From Chelydra serpentina (Eukaryota; Chordata; Testudines; Chelydridae), in the NCBI GenBank assembly GCA_037349315.1, contig JBAIAC010000059.1, forward strand, positions 26,878,501 to 26,942,500: a stretch of DNA of 64,000 nucleotides. The letters are read 5' to 3'. The notes under the pieces are model-generated. The model ran no database searches and was not told the DNA's origin. It was given only the letters and a program-made list of their open reading frames with translations. The stretch's first letter is position 1; the number at the start of each line of letters is the position of its first letter. The translations under genes and the position numbers were made by a program. Of this stretch, positions 43,322 through 55,052 are shown piece by piece.

Positions 43322-44882
43322 TTCTTCAGTTACACTCTGATAGCACAAGCTGTGGGGAAAACAGGGAAGGAAAAGGACGTGTTAATTCTCTCGGCAGACA
43401 CAACATCTGAGCCCACAGCCCCCATGAAGCACCATGAGCTGCACTCACAGGATCTGTGTCACTGTCGGTGCCCTGCCTGCTGAGCTCACTGCCAGCAGGT
43501 GCCTTTCCCTTGGGGGAGGGGAGGAGAAGCGCTGGTGCAGTCTGTAGCCTGGCCTGCTCCCCCCACACCCCACTCACCCTGTGAGCTCTGGGCAGGGACA
43601 GCGATGTCCTTTCTGCACGTAAAGGGCTGGATTGTGCAGCCCTTGCTCAGGGTGAGGAGAATTGACTGACACGGACAGTCCCCTTGATCGCTGTGGGGCT
43701 ACTCAGTGCTCACAGGGAGCAGGGGCTGCAAAATCCAGCTCACAGAATCTCTCCCTGGAAGCAGAGTGATCTCGTCTCTCATTGCAACATGTGTTATTTC
43801 CGTCCCCGCCCCAAACGAGGCTTTAGAAACACAGATCTTGAAAGGGTTGAGTTTGCAGTAGCTGTGGTGGGGCTGCAAATGACTTTTCTAAGTGCTCTAA
43901 CAGCCACATGATTATTTGGATTGTCTTGAAAATTGCTGTGTGTCATGGGAGGCCAGGTTAGGGCGGGGTTAGTGGTCCAAAGGGTCGTTTGAGAAAGGAG
44001 TTCCTTAAAGCCCCCCTAAAAGTCAGCTGAAAGAAGAATCAGAAATTTTTAATAACTTTTTTGCCCACACCTGGGGCTCAAAGTATGCGTCAGACCCTCC
44101 CCCAGCTTACAACACCCTCCCAGGACTTAGCTAGTGCACAGCACCCACTGCCCCTCTGGGGAACCAATATTAAGATACAGTTTGGAACTTTAATCTGAAC
44201 TAACTCTCCAAAGAGCATGAAATAGGCTTGTCCTGCAAGACTAGAGCTCCATTGCAAGTCAGAGACTTTGCAGTCTCAGTAAGTGGTGGCTCAAAATCAC
44301 CTACTCAAAGTGACACCTGAGAGTTCAATTTAAAACCATGGTGACTTTCAGACAAGCGATGTTACTTTGCTCTACGGGAGTTCCCCAAGATCAAAAGTTC
44401 TAGTTTAAGTGTGATATTTTAAGGTGCTCCAGTGTCTTTAGAGGAACTTCAAAGCTGTTCTAAGTTACCCAGCTGCTGTGCCAGCCTAGGATCTGGTAGA
44501 ACACAACACACACTGTCCCATTTGCCTCTTATATACCCTCCATTCCCCTGCACATGCCCTACACTGAGAGAAGTTGGATGGCGACCTGGACGGCATAGAG
44601 TTCGTTATACTTGTTTTGCACCATTGGAGGCATGGTCCATGTCAGGAGGATCCTAAACTGCCTCTTTAGCCAAGCAAACAGGGGGCAGGGACTGAACCAA
44701 CTGCATTATTCAGGTGCTAACTAGTAAACTGCAACCAATGGACATGTCAGAAAGTTGCTGTTCTTTTCCCGGGGCTGGTCCATGGCTGGGTTCCATGCAC
44801 TGTAGTGGATTGTAAAAAGAGTGTAATTCACATTACCACAATGTTAACAGCCACAGACTAAAGGAAACCAGCTGTTACTTAC
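43322..44882. other. Intron or intergenic sequence next to an LRR exon
   Basis: 43441-43577 is conserved in copy B (62764-62900) and contains, on the minus strand, a GTGAGT donor-like motif, but no coding frame is shared. 43940-44860 may be an old antisense LTR-like segment; termini not defined. Confidence 0.4.
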
Positions 44883-45053
44883 CTTATTTTGTGAAGTCTG
44901 CAGTGTGGATGTCTGAGCCCTTCACACAGCAGCTGCACTCCTGAATCCCCCAGGTTGTTCTCCTTCCGATCTAACTCTGTCAGGGTCTGGCTGATGCTGA
45001 GCACACAAGAGAGAGCCCCACAACAAGCAGCTGTGAGACAGCAATGCTCCAAC
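44883..45053 (-). CDS. NLRP-type leucine-rich-repeat exon
   Basis: A 171-bp exon between TGCTACAG (acceptor, before 45053) and AAG|GTAAGT (donor, intron from 44882). Both junctions cut after the second codon base, so the exon is a phase-symmetric module. It encodes the two-repeat LRR unit typical of NLRP genes: [52 protein letters not shown]. One R in place of L/S in [10 protein letters not shown] is a mild departure. LRRs in NLRs sense or restrain activation. It lies 8.9 kb downstream of a similar exon (53911-54081), probably in the same transcript. Confidence 0.92.
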
Positions 45054-45344
45054 CTGTAGCAGACAGATCCAGAGAGTAAAATCACCACCACTTTAAGCTC
45101 CGGTGACAATCAGGGTCCAGACATACCAAGGGAAGAATGGAAGGTTTAAACCCCAAAACGAGCAGTTGTGCCAACTGATGGCAAACTGATTCACTGGGCT
45201 ACAAAGGTGTATCAAGTAAGGTCTCGTATGGATGCTTGTAATGTTCTGAACTTCATCGTGGGGGGGACAGTCTCAAGGCAGGAGGCTGCCAAGAACCTAT
45301 AGCAGGGGTTAACCTATAGCTGCCATGAACCTATTCCTTCTATA

Positions 45345-46687
45345 TGTAAGCAGGGGAATGGTCCCACTATTCTGGGGAACTTTTTTGGCTTCTGCACTAC
45401 CCTGGTGAAATGGGCTAGCAGAAGGATCTGAGTCCTCGCTCCCACTTCCTTTACCCAGATGTCTTCCTGCCCTCGAGGACTCCCCTTCTACTTTTCTTTC
45501 TGGCAGAGTCCTTGCAACCCCAACAAGGTCCAGGATTCCTGGGGGGCTCGACCCCCAACCATGCTGTGGTTATCTAGGACAGGGGCTAGGGTGTCCCCAG
45601 TCCGGAGTACTTTCTCTGCACTGCACACTTCCCTGATCCACTGATTATTACATACGATTTAAAGCAAATACAATGTATTTAATTAGCAATTAGTTTAAAA
45701 AGGAATACGGAAAAATGGGAAAGGTTAAAGGAAAACACATCACCCTGCTCTGTGTCAGGGAACATCACAGACAGTGTCTCTGGAACGTCAGGGCAGTTCA
45801 CAGTCTGTTCCTTGTAGGTCCCAGGCCTCCTTCTCAGGCCCCGGCTATGCTGCAGGGATGCTGCGGGTAGGACACAAGCTCTGGTGGTGGCCACACACCT
45901 CCGGGCTTTGGGTGGTGGAACCCTTTGTCCCAGCGTCAGCTCCCTGTTGGGTTAAGATCCCCCTCCCCGTGTGGCCTGCAAGGACCCTTGGCTGGGGGTG
46001 TCTTTCTGAGCTGGGCCCTTTGCCCAGGGTCCCCCCTTGGCTCTCCCCAGCTGCTCACCGCACCTGGCTGCAGACTGCTTCAGCCCCAGCTCCACCGCTC
46101 TGTCTTAGCTCCAGCTTCACTCTGTCTCAGCACTGCTGCTGCTGCTGCTCAGCCTCCAGATCCCTGGGCTGCTTCTCTGGCCCCTCTGGCTCTGGTTGCT
46201 GCACTCTGCTCTCAGGGCAGGTCTGCTTCCTCTGGGCTGTGTCTCTGGCTCTGTGGCTGCCGCCCTGCTCCCAGCACAGAGTCTGCTTTCCCTGGGCTGT
46301 GCCTCCGGCTTTGGCGCTGCAGCTCTGCTCCCAGCACAGGGTCTGCTCTCTCTGAGCTGCTTTTCTGGCCCCTCTGGATCTGGCCCAGCTCAGCTCCGCA
46401 GCTCAGCTTGGGCCCCTGCTCTCTCCTTAGCTGGGCCCCACTTTCTCTAACCCAGGCAATTCCAGCTCACACGGAGGGCGGGATTCACCCTGGCCTCCTG
46501 ACTCCCTGATTAGCCTGCCCACCCTGTCAATTAGGCTGACCTGGAGCGTTGGCCTCTTCCCAATGTTCCTGGGGACTGTCAGTCTCAGGGTCCTGATTTC
46601 CCATCAACCCTTCCCCTTTTAGTACTGGGAGCTAGCAACCAAAACACCCCCACTGAGTGTTAATAAGGGGACAATAGTCCCCTTACA
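45345..46687 (-). mobile_element. Solo LTR in an NLR intron
   Basis: 1343 bp, TGTAAGCAGGGG...GTCCCCTTACA, with TATA (45341-45344 and 46688-46691) as 4-bp target duplication. Strand is a guess from the TGTAAGGGGAC start on the minus strand. Contains a 60-bp tandem repeat (46160-46385). ORFs within it are artefacts. Confidence 0.8.
46160..46385 (+). repeat. 60-bp tandem repeat inside the LTR
   Basis: Units starting GTCTGCT at 46221, 46281 and 46341, each ending CTGCTCCCAGCACAG or similar; about three and a half copies, with a CTG trinucleotide run just before (46130-46150). Confidence 0.88.
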
Positions 46688-46812
46688 TATAGCAGGGGGT
46701 ATCCTGGGAAACTGTTCAAAGGCAATAGGTGACTTGTATTAGAAACTGGGAGTTTAGCTAATATGGAAGTAAAGACCCTGAGGTTGTGTCTTTATTTTCC
46801 GAGTAACATCTA

Positions 46813-47540
46813 CAGTAACTCCTCACTTAAAGTCATCCCGGTTAACGTTGTTTCGTTGTTACGTTGCTGATCAGTTAGGGAACATGCTCATTTAAAGTTG
46901 TGCAATGCTCCCTTCTAACGTCGTTTGCAGGCTATCAGTTGCCAGCAGTTCAACTGTCCCTTCCCCCACTGCCATGCGCTGCTCCCTGAGACTCCTGCCG
47001 GCTTGCTGTATGGGGGGGGAGGGGAAGAGGGGGACTAATGTCAGGGTGCCTGCTTGAGGTGTGGGGGGAGGGGAAGAAGAGGGGGGCTAATGTCCCCCTG
47101 CTCCTGCACCTTGCTTGCCCCATCTTCCATAGAGCAGGGGGGACACACAAGAGAGGGAACTGCTGCCTTACGCAGAAGCTGCAGCTGCCGGGCTTGCTGA
47201 TCTAATTAACAAGGCAGTGTACTTCTGACCCCACTCTTGATACTTAAAGGAGAAATGCGCATCTCTAGCTCTGAAACAAACACAGGTGTGTCTCTCTGGC
47301 TGCCCTCCCTCCTTTCCTGCTGCCTTGAAGAGTGTGAGAGTTAACCCTTGGGGGCTCAGCCAACTGCTAGTTCTTTTAGTAGTAAGGCATTCCCTGGGAA
47401 ATATCCCACCCTCTGACTCCTCCACCTCAACCGAGCTTCACAATCATCATCACTGTGTACCAGTAACAACCAGTAACGTCGTTTTGCTTAAAGTCGCATT
47501 TTTCAGGAACATAACTACAACGTTAAGTGAGGAGTTACTG
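46813..47540 (+). mobile_element. Tigger/mariner-like MITE
   Basis: 728 bp, CAGTAACTCCTCACTTAA...GTGAGGAGTTACTG, TA on both sides (46811-46812, 47541-47542). Shares ends and the GTTACGTTGCTGATCAG and TTTCAGGAACATAACTAC subterminal parts with the other two copies, but its interior differs. Confidence 0.88.
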
Positions 47541-47665
47541 TATAAGTTTGCTCCCCTTCAATATTTCACTTTTGATTCTGTAGTTTTACTATTAAATAAA
47601 CTTTGAGTGTATTTTACCCCAAGCAGGTATCTGGTGTGCAAACTGCGTGGAGTGTGTATGACAAA

Positions 47666-48127
47666 GTGACCTAACCCCTCGTGTAGACAGTGCAAGGTTC
47701 ATGGAAGAATCTTTCTATCAAGCTAGCTACTGCTTCTCAGGGAAATGGATTAACTACAGCAACAGCAGGACACTTCCTGATGCTGCTGTGAGTGTCTACA
47801 GTGAAGTTCTATACAGGGCCGGCTCTGCCTTTTTTGCCGCCCCAGGTAACAAAAAAAACCACACACAACTGCCGGAGTGCTGCCGAAGGCGGGTGGGGGG
47901 AAAAACGGCCGGAGTGCCACCAAAGGAAAAAAAAATGGCCGGAGTGTGGCCAAAGAGCAAACAAAAAAATGTCTGGAGCAGAATGTGTCGCCTTAAGATT
48001 GGCCTGAATGCTGCCCCTTACAATGTGCTGCCCCGAGCATGTGCTTCCTAGGCTGGTGCCTAGAGCTGGCCCTGGCTCTATAGCAACACATCTGCATTTA
48101 TGCCACTGTGGAATGTTAAGTGCAGAT
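47666..48127. mobile_element. Older MITE split by a hAT MITE
   Basis: Sequences 47666-47813 and 48083-48127 carry the GTAGACAGTG, GGATTAACTACAGCA and CTGCATTTATGCCACTG blocks related to the MITE at 25192-25457; the hAT MITE at 47814-48074 lies inside. Confidence 0.55.
47814..48074. mobile_element. hAT-type MITE
   Basis: Termini CAGGGCCGGCTCT...AGAGCTGGCCCTG; target duplication GTTCTATA (47806-47813) versus GCTCTATA (48075-48082). Confidence 0.9.
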
Positions 48128-48431
48128 AGGCTATGCCTACACTAGAAACTTCAAAGCACTGCCACGGGACTGCTCCCGCGGAAGCACTTTGAAGTGTGAG
48201 TGTGGTCACGCGCGAGCGCTGGGAGAGAACTCTCCCAGTGCTCCTGGTAATCCACCTCCACGAGGAGAATAGCTCCGAATGCTAGGAGTAGACAGGCTCC
48301 CAGCGCTCGGAGCCTGTCTACACTAGCGCTTTAAAGCACTCAAACTTGCTGTGCTCAGGGGGGTGATTTTTCACTCCCCTGAGCCAGCACGTTAAAGTGC
48401 TATAAAATATAAGTGTAGACAAGCCCATATA
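48128..48431. mobile_element. Harbinger-like MITE
   Basis: Begins GGCTATGCCTACACTAG and ends AAGTGTAGACAAGCCC, similar to the Harbinger ends at 33029; ATA flanks both sides. The interior has AGCACTTTGAAGTG and AGCGCT hairpin blocks. Confidence 0.7.
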
Positions 48432-48784
48432 GCCTAAGTCCCAACCAGAGTGCCAACCAGCACTGCACAGGATATGAATGTCCATTCTGGTCTGAGGCCC
48501 TTGCCAGGTGAGATCATCCAAAGAACGATTTCTTTCCAACTCGCCAGTTTCATGCTTCCTCCTTAAATCCCATCGTTGTTACAAGCTGTTTTTGACTGTT
48601 CTTAGTTTCCCCTCCTCTCCCTGTCACTCAATAGCAGTATCTTGCCATAAAGATTTAACCCAGAGGTGACACCTCAGAGAACCTCAATAACTACAGATGA
48701 CAGATTTGGTGCCTCTCCCCAACACACACACGGACTGGTGGAGAAATGGGGGCCTCTCTCCTACAAGACAATATATATATATAT

Positions 48785-48979
48785 GGAGATATGCCTATCT
48801 CATAGAACTGGAAGGACCTTGAAAGATCATTGATTCCAGTCCCCTGCCTTCACTAACAGGACCAAGTACTGTCCCCTGACAGATTTTTGCCCCAGATCCC
48901 TAAATGGCCCCTTCAAGGATTAAACTCAACCCTGGGTTTAGCAGGCCAATGCTCAAACCACTGAGCTATCCCTCCCCCC
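48785..48979 (-). repeat. tRNA-derived SINE with CR1-like tail
   Basis: On the minus strand it starts with a tRNA-like head holding an A box (TAGCTCAGTGGTTTGAG) and a B box (GGTTGAGTTTAATCC), then a linker, and ends with a segment resembling the CR1 3' end (GACTGGAATC..., TCCAGTTCTATG). It is flanked by ATATAT. RNA polymerase III SINEs with a CR1-derived 3' end are known from turtles, which supports the host assignment. Confidence 0.85.
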
Positions 48980-49871
48980 ACAAAAATCAAAATAAAGTGT
49001 ATGACCTTCTGTTTCATCTCTTGGGATCTTTAACATTCACAGTTGTTGTTTACTAGAACCACGCTACAGAATAGCATGGACAGAGCTCATACTCCAGCAG
49101 GGTCTCTCAGGAAGTAGCCAATGACTGGAGTCTTTCACCTCTTTTTCCTCTGAGCAACCCAACCAGGGAAGAAGAGGGAAGTTTGCTTCAGATGTTGCTG
49201 GTGACCCAAGAGAGCGAACCCTTCTCTCTTCCATGTGCCTTTGATCTTCCTACTTGTCATTTCATACTTACTCCACCTCAGGAACTGTGTTTGTAGCTTC
49301 AGGGCCACTTACATAGTTCCTGCATTCTGGATGCAGTTGAAGTGGCCCATCCTCTCACAGTGGGCAGTAGCCCTCCCATTACTTGAATTTACACATCCTT
49401 ACACATCCTTACAGCTCCTTGGCCAGCTCAGATCAGCTCAGTCTCCTTTACACGACTGGGGAGTAGGTGAAAATGGGTCTAGAGGAGTCTCCGTCTAAGG
49501 AATTCTGAGTGTGAAGACTGACTAAGGACAGCAGAGCCACACAGGTTTTCCTAGTGGGATTACTGTAATATCCTCTTTGTGCTTCTGCCAGGACCCATGA
49601 TCTTTGTCATTTTCACTCTGTTGCTCACACTTGGAGAAAATGCTTTACACCTGGTGTGCCGTGAATGATGGGGGATGGGAAGTACTAGTACAGGCTCTTT
49701 ACGACCCCCTCCAAACACATATGTTTGAACCCAGGTCATTGATTAGTAATTTCCTTTCTTTACATGAAGAATATCTCCATGATAGCGGCAGGACTGTATC
49801 TCTCAGAGCTAGGACCAAGGTTCTACCCCACTTGCTTCCTATGCTGCCTCCCCACCTGGCTCTCAATAATA
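48980..49871. other. Unassigned intron or intergenic sequence
   Basis: No exon or complete repeat recognised. Confidence 0.4.
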
Positions 49872-50947
49872 CAGTAACTCTGCACTTAACGTTGTCCTGG
49901 TTAACATTGTTACGTTGCTGAGCTATAAGAGAATGTGCTCGTTTAAAGTTGTGCAATGTTCCCTTATAATGTCGTTTGGCTGCCTGCTTTGTCCACTGCT
50001 TGCAGGATTCTCTGGAAGAGCAGCCCCTTCTTGTGGGGATTAGAACTGGGGGGGAGCTGTCATCCCCTCCTCATGAGCTCCCCTAAATTCCCTACAAGGA
50101 AAGTGGCTCAGCAGCTGCCCAGCAGCAGTTCAGGTGGCCCTCCCCCCACTTCCCTGCTGTTCCTGACTTGCCCTCTGCCTTGGAGCTGCTCCCGGGAGCC
50201 TCCTCCTTCGTGGGGGGGATGCTGATATTAGGATGTCCCCCTGCTCCTCCCCCACCCCCGCTCCGTACCCCTCTCCACAAAGCAGAGGAGGGAGACAGGA
50301 TGGAGGAAACTTGCTGGAAGCAGATGCTTCCTGTCTGAACTTGCTGATCTGCAGAGTACTTGAAGTGGGATCAACGTACTTAAAGGGGCAACGCACGTCT
50401 CTCTCTCTCACTCATGCACGCACCCCCCAGCACTTTGGAAAGTCCACTCTTGTGCAGCCGTCAGGAAGAGGGAGCGGTGCGCTCCAGCTGGATAGCGTGG
50501 GCTCATCATCATGTTCAGTTTTTGCAGGGAAGTGTTTGCAGCCACTGCCCTGCATCTATTGTGTTTCCTCCCTCCTGCCTTGTAGAGTGGGAGGCTACAT
50601 TAACAACAGTGTGTTAACCCTTGAGGGCTCAGCCGAGTGCTAGTTCATCATTGAGCAGCAAGGCATTCCCTGGGAAATATCCCACCCGCTGACTTCACCA
50701 CCTCAACCAAGTTTCACAATGATTCATTGCTGCGTACAGTATTAAACTGTTCGTTCAAAATTGTTTAAAACTTGTACTGTATATATATACTGTCTTTTGT
50801 CTGGTGGGAAAAAAATCCCTGGAACCTACCCCCCACACACACCCATTTACATTAATTCTTATGGGGAAATTGGATTAGCTTAACATCGTTTCGCATAAAG
50901 TCGCATTTTTCAGGAACAGAACTACACCGTTAAGTGAGGAGTTACTA
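49872..50947 (+). mobile_element. Tigger/mariner-like MITE
   Basis: Begins CAGTAACTCTGCACTTAACG and ends GTGAGGAGTTACTA with TA flanks (49870-49871, 50948-50949). Same orientation as the 46813 copy. The interior includes a TATATATATA run (near 50780) and AACCTACCCCCCACAC. Confidence 0.85.
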
Positions 50948-52852
50948 TAGATTCTATGAATGGTTGTGCTGGTGCTGTATATTTGGCCTGAAGCTGCATC
51001 TAAGAGCAGCTGAGGAGGTCAAGTTCTTCCAAGTAACATTTATTTTATTTGCTCAATTATTTATTTTTACTGCTGACTCTGGAGATGGGTGGAGTGCTTT
51101 TCATCCCAGCCTGTTTGCGGGAGTGGGAGCCAGTAGACGTGGCAGCCATGCTGAATTTATGTCAAGCACCAAGGAAGAGACTTCGGTTCATAGCAATTCA
51201 GGAATAATGTATCTACAAAGGTAAAATTTTAAATTGTAACTAATTGTGAAAGCTGCCCTTGTTGTGTCTCTGGAGAGAATCTGTTATTGTTTCACAGAAC
51301 CCAAATGTGGTGTGAGTGTGGTACCTAAGACAGGGGAAAGGGGTGTGTGTGAGAGTGAGAGAGAGAGATGCAGTTTGTTTCCCCAAAACTATTTGCAAAT
51401 TTGGGTCGAATTTGGTGAATCATTTTGTCCAAATAAAAAGTGGGGAGGAATTCAAGGAAGTTGAATCAATTCATTTTGTAATATTTGAATCAAAACAATA
51501 CTTTTTTCGATTTATTACTGGGGGGCATTTTTTGGCTTAGCCTCCAAACTGAAAAATAATTTATTCAGTCAGCTCTAACACTGGGGGTTTTGGAAACATA
51601 TCACTAGCCCCAAATCCCACGGAACTGACATCCATTCACTCACATCCCTCATCTCCCCTCCTCTCATTTTATTTCTTTTCCTTCCCATTCTCTATTGGTA
51701 AGGAAGCCAGACTTTACAACATTCTTGTGGAGCTATGGATTTGAACACTGATCTTAAGTGACACATAACCTCGTTCTCTGGAATTTTTAATCAACTAAAG
51801 AGCTCCATAATCACTTATAGCTGCCCGGGATTGTAGCTGAACAATGAACTGGACCTGCAGTGCTAAATGGACCCTCCAGTGCTACCAACATCTGAGAGAG
51901 CAGCTGCTGCCTGGAGAGATGGGCAGGCCGAGGAAGAGAGAGGTGAAGGACCAAGTACCTGGGATCCTCCCACGGACAATCCCCAGCTAATGACTGTTCT
52001 TGCTGAATTGATTTTCCTTTTGTCCTGTCTTTCCATCTTTTCTCTGTCTTTCTCTAGTTGTCAGGCTTTGTCCCAGGGTTAATTCTTGTAATGGTGGTAA
52101 AGGATTTGAATGAAGGAGGGTTATTTTAATCAAACTGTGAAAATCTCTTAGCGCAGGCCTGTGCCACTGCAGAGCTTCAGTGAAGATGTTTCTATGCCAG
52201 AGAGAGAGCGCTTGGAGAGGCACTAGCTATATTGCAGGGAGAAGCTCTCCTGTTAAAATAGTGCTGTCTACATGGGGGAGAGGGGGTTAGATCAGTATAA
52301 CTATTATATTATATAAATATAATGTATAAATATTATATAACAGTATAACGTTTATAGGCCTTGGGCATCTGTCTTGAAAGAAAATCGATATGTATTGAAA
52401 TAGCAAAGGGAAGAGCTGGTCAGGGCCAGATGATGGGCAGCCTCCATGCACCAGCTAGCTACTAAGTTGCAGTCAGGAGATGGGTGTCGGGATCGGGCTG
52501 GTCGGAGAGTGTCAGGCAGTCAGGGTCAGGCAGTTTCAGGCAGCAGGCAAATAGCACAGTTGGGGTCGAGCCAGATCAGGATATCAGGAAGTGAGGGTCA
52601 GGCATCAGATTATAGGCAGCAAGCAAACAGCAGAGTTGGGGACAAACTAGGATCAAAGCTGGAGTTTAGGGTCTACAGCAAGCAAGGTCTGGAGCAGAAG
52701 CAAGAATACAGTCTACATTGTTCCTCAGACATCTTCCCACGATGGCTTCCTGGTTTAAATACTAGCATCAGCCAATCAGTGGCCTGGGAGGGGCTGCCAG
52801 TCGCAGCCTGCTGGACAGTACTTCCTGCAGAACCTAGCTTCTCAGGCCATGT
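50948..52852. other. Mostly unassigned sequence with MITE pieces
   Basis: A GA-rich run lies at 51350-51370. 52160-52290 is a fragment of the 25192-type MITE. 52300-52350 is AT-rich. 52450-52690 has imperfect repeats of GGTCAGGCA..CAGGCAGCA(G)GCAAA. No exon recognised. Confidence 0.45.
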
Positions 52853-53172
52853 CTATATAGTGAAGAAAACCCCGTGACTGGCCTGGATCAGCTGGCTCAG
52901 GCGCGCAGGGTTCCAACTCTGGGGCTGAAAAACTGTGCAGACATTTGGGCTGGAAGTGAATCCCGTGCTCTAGGACCGTTCAGGGATGGATTGATCCTGC
53001 AGCTTGAGCATGAATATCTAATTAAAGATTATGTCAAGTGAGGAAACCTTCAGGAATATGTCCAACCAAAATTGGCAACCCTATACTGCAATTAAACATC
53101 CCTGCAGCACAAGCTCCGCAAACCTGAGTGAGCTGGCACGGGCCAGTCACAGGTGTTTAATTGCAGTGTAGA
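52853..53172. mobile_element. Short MITE, GGCCATGTCTATA type
   Basis: Begins GGCCATGTCTATATAGTG and ends GCAGTGTAGACATAACC; the interior with GATCAGCTGGCTCA and GGGGCTGAAAAACTG is shared with 61585-61797. Part of the middle (about 53000-53085) appears foreign. Confidence 0.6.
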
Positions 53173-53910
53173 CATAACCACAGAGTCCCCCAGCAGACAC
53201 CTAGCCTAGCCTTCTGGTGGTGATGTGGAAGGGTTTAGTTTTTTATGGTGAGTCCAACAATGTCACCTGCTCTCACCTGCCCTGTTTGTACGTATAAAGA
53301 CACACACCCACGTTCCCGTAAGGCTTCATTTTAAAGGGTGTTTTTCCAAACTGGTGGTGTGATCGGCTGGGATCAGCTTCCTTCAGCCCCAACTCTGGGA
53401 ACTTCAAAGACAGGCCCCATCGTGGCTGGGGCTGAAGCTGAAACCCAGATTGGATAGTTCAGCTCAGATGAGGAAGTTGAGGAATTCTCAGGCTCCTGGA
53501 GCCTCTTTTGCTTTAATTAATTTCAAATTCATATTTCAAGGTGTCAAAAGTCATTCAAAAGGTCTATAAAGCAGGCGGTTAGCCGAAAGGGCTATTTCAA
53601 AACAAATGCATTTTATAAAGAATTGTTTGGGGGGAAAAAATAAAACCATGGATTTCCCAAATACCAAGGGGCAACAGATCCAGCTCTTGGTGTGGGCCTC
53701 ACTTCACCTAAAAATTTACATTTTTCAGGCTGGGGCATGTTGTGAGCCATTGACACAGGTGCTGGAGAGACCCTGAACTCTCAGATTCTCCATGTCTCTT
53801 CAGAGAGCAGATGACAGACACCAACCACACACCCTGTCTCATAGACTCATAGAAGCTGTCAAGCGCTTTACGTAAGGACACCTATGAACTCACAGCCAAA
53901 CGTTACTTAC
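53173..53910. other. Intronic sequence, unassigned
   Basis: No repeat or exon clearly recognised before the LRR exon donor. Confidence 0.4.
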
Positions 53911-54081
53911 TCCAGTCTCTGCAGTGTGCAGTCGGGGTGTTTCAGTCCCTCACACAGCAGCTGCACTCCGGCATCTCCCAGGTGATCAATATGCAGCTCC
54001 AGCTCTATCAGGCTCCCACCGATGCTGAGAACAGCCGCAAGATCCTCACAGCAAGCCCCTGTGAGATGGAAATTCTTCAGC
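53911..54081 (-). CDS. NLRP-type leucine-rich-repeat exon
   Basis: 171 bp between acceptor CTGTCCTGCAG (before 54081) and donor GGA|GTAAGT (intron from 53910), the same length and phase as the exon at 44883. It encodes LKNFHLTGACCEDLAAVLS, LIELELHIDHLGDAGVQLLC and EGLKHPDCTLQRL, the standard two-LRR NLRP module. It precedes the 44883 exon in transcript order. Its fit to the LRR consensus (LxELxLxxNxLGDxGVxLL) is good except HIDH in place of the usual N position. Confidence 0.93.
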
Positions 54082-55052
54082 CTGCAGGACAGAGAAAAGC
54101 AGAGAAGAGCAATTGTGGTGTGAACGAGGCTCCTCCCAGCTGTTCTGACAGGTGGCCTCTCTCCCTGACCAATCAGCATTGAGAATGGGCCATAATTCCT
54201 ACCCCAGCCTCTGTCCCAAATCTCCCCCATTGGCCAATGAGAAACCAGTGTTGGGTGTGACATCCTGCGTAAGCCCCACTGCTTGCATTTCACCCTTGAC
54301 CAATTTCTGTACCAAGAAAGAAAGAGACATTTCAAGCCCCTTCACTCCTGCCTGTCAGAGTTTTAGGTTAACTGCACCTTTGACCCTCTCTGTGGTCTGC
54401 TCAAGGAAAGCTACTCAAGCCTCTAGCTGTCACCTCTCTCTGGGCAGGGACCAGCATCCCATTCCCTTCTGACCAGGGGCGTAGGCTGAGGCAAAAATCT
54501 GGCAGTTGCATTCTGATTATCTCCAGAAGGTCTAAGTACAGCCCCTGGGCTTTGCTTTCTCTCCAAGTCTATGACCGTGATTTACCAGTGACCAACCAGC
54601 TCTCTCAAAGCAGATTTAAGGGCAAAAACAAAGAGAAAATATTAAAAAATTAACAGGATCTAAATGCATTACCAGTAGCTGCCCCCACCCCTCATCAGTC
54701 CTATGGAGACCCAGGCAGGTTCCAGTTTCTCCAGCCCTTCAGCAGCGGGAGAGGGGGTCTTGCTTTGGATAAAAGGTTACATCTATTTGTCATTCTTTGT
54801 CTATTCTTTCTACACATCAGGATGGTTTGTTGCTCCAACCTCAATAAGGATTCTTTAAAATTCAGCTAGCTCTGTAAATACAGCCAATCTGGGCCTGAGA
54901 TCTCAAGCAGAGGTTAGGTGGGTGAGAAGGGTGATGGGTTTAGAGACTAGACCTGGGAGGGCTCCCTGCTCTGTAAACAGGCTTGAGAAGAGAGCTGGGT
55001 CCCACAGCGACCAGGCAAAGGGACTGCATCTCTCTGTTTCACTTCTTGCAAA
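54082..55052. other. Intronic sequence upstream of the LRR exon
   Basis: No further NLR exon (LRR, NACHT or PYD) or complete repeat is seen. Confidence 0.45.

Larger units (their letters stand above)
27941..43580. repeat. Segmental duplication copy A
   Basis: Blocks at 27941-28500, 29290-30420 and 41040-43580 match, in the same order and direction, blocks of 55053-55400, 56557-58330 and 61040-62904 (copy B). Homology begins at a shared GGATCAAATTCCACATTCTG. Between the blocks each copy has its own transposons. In copy A the part equivalent to 58.35-61.0 kb is replaced by the palindrome. The duplication probably accompanied growth of the NLR array. Divergence is moderate, clearly older than the palindrome. 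Confidence 0.85.

Noticed and set aside
45774..46509. ORFs of about 190 codons rich in leucine, serine and cysteine
   Set aside because: They cover the LTR and its 60-bp tandem repeat; no start context or domain supports a gene.
48785..48979. A functional tRNA gene
   Set aside because: A and B boxes are present, but the sequence continues into a CR1-like tail and lacks a credible cloverleaf, so it is a SINE.
2382..54081. A single NLRP gene containing both the PYD and the LRR exons
   Set aside because: On the minus strand the PYD lies 42 kb downstream of the LRR exons, the reverse of the domain order in NLRP proteins.
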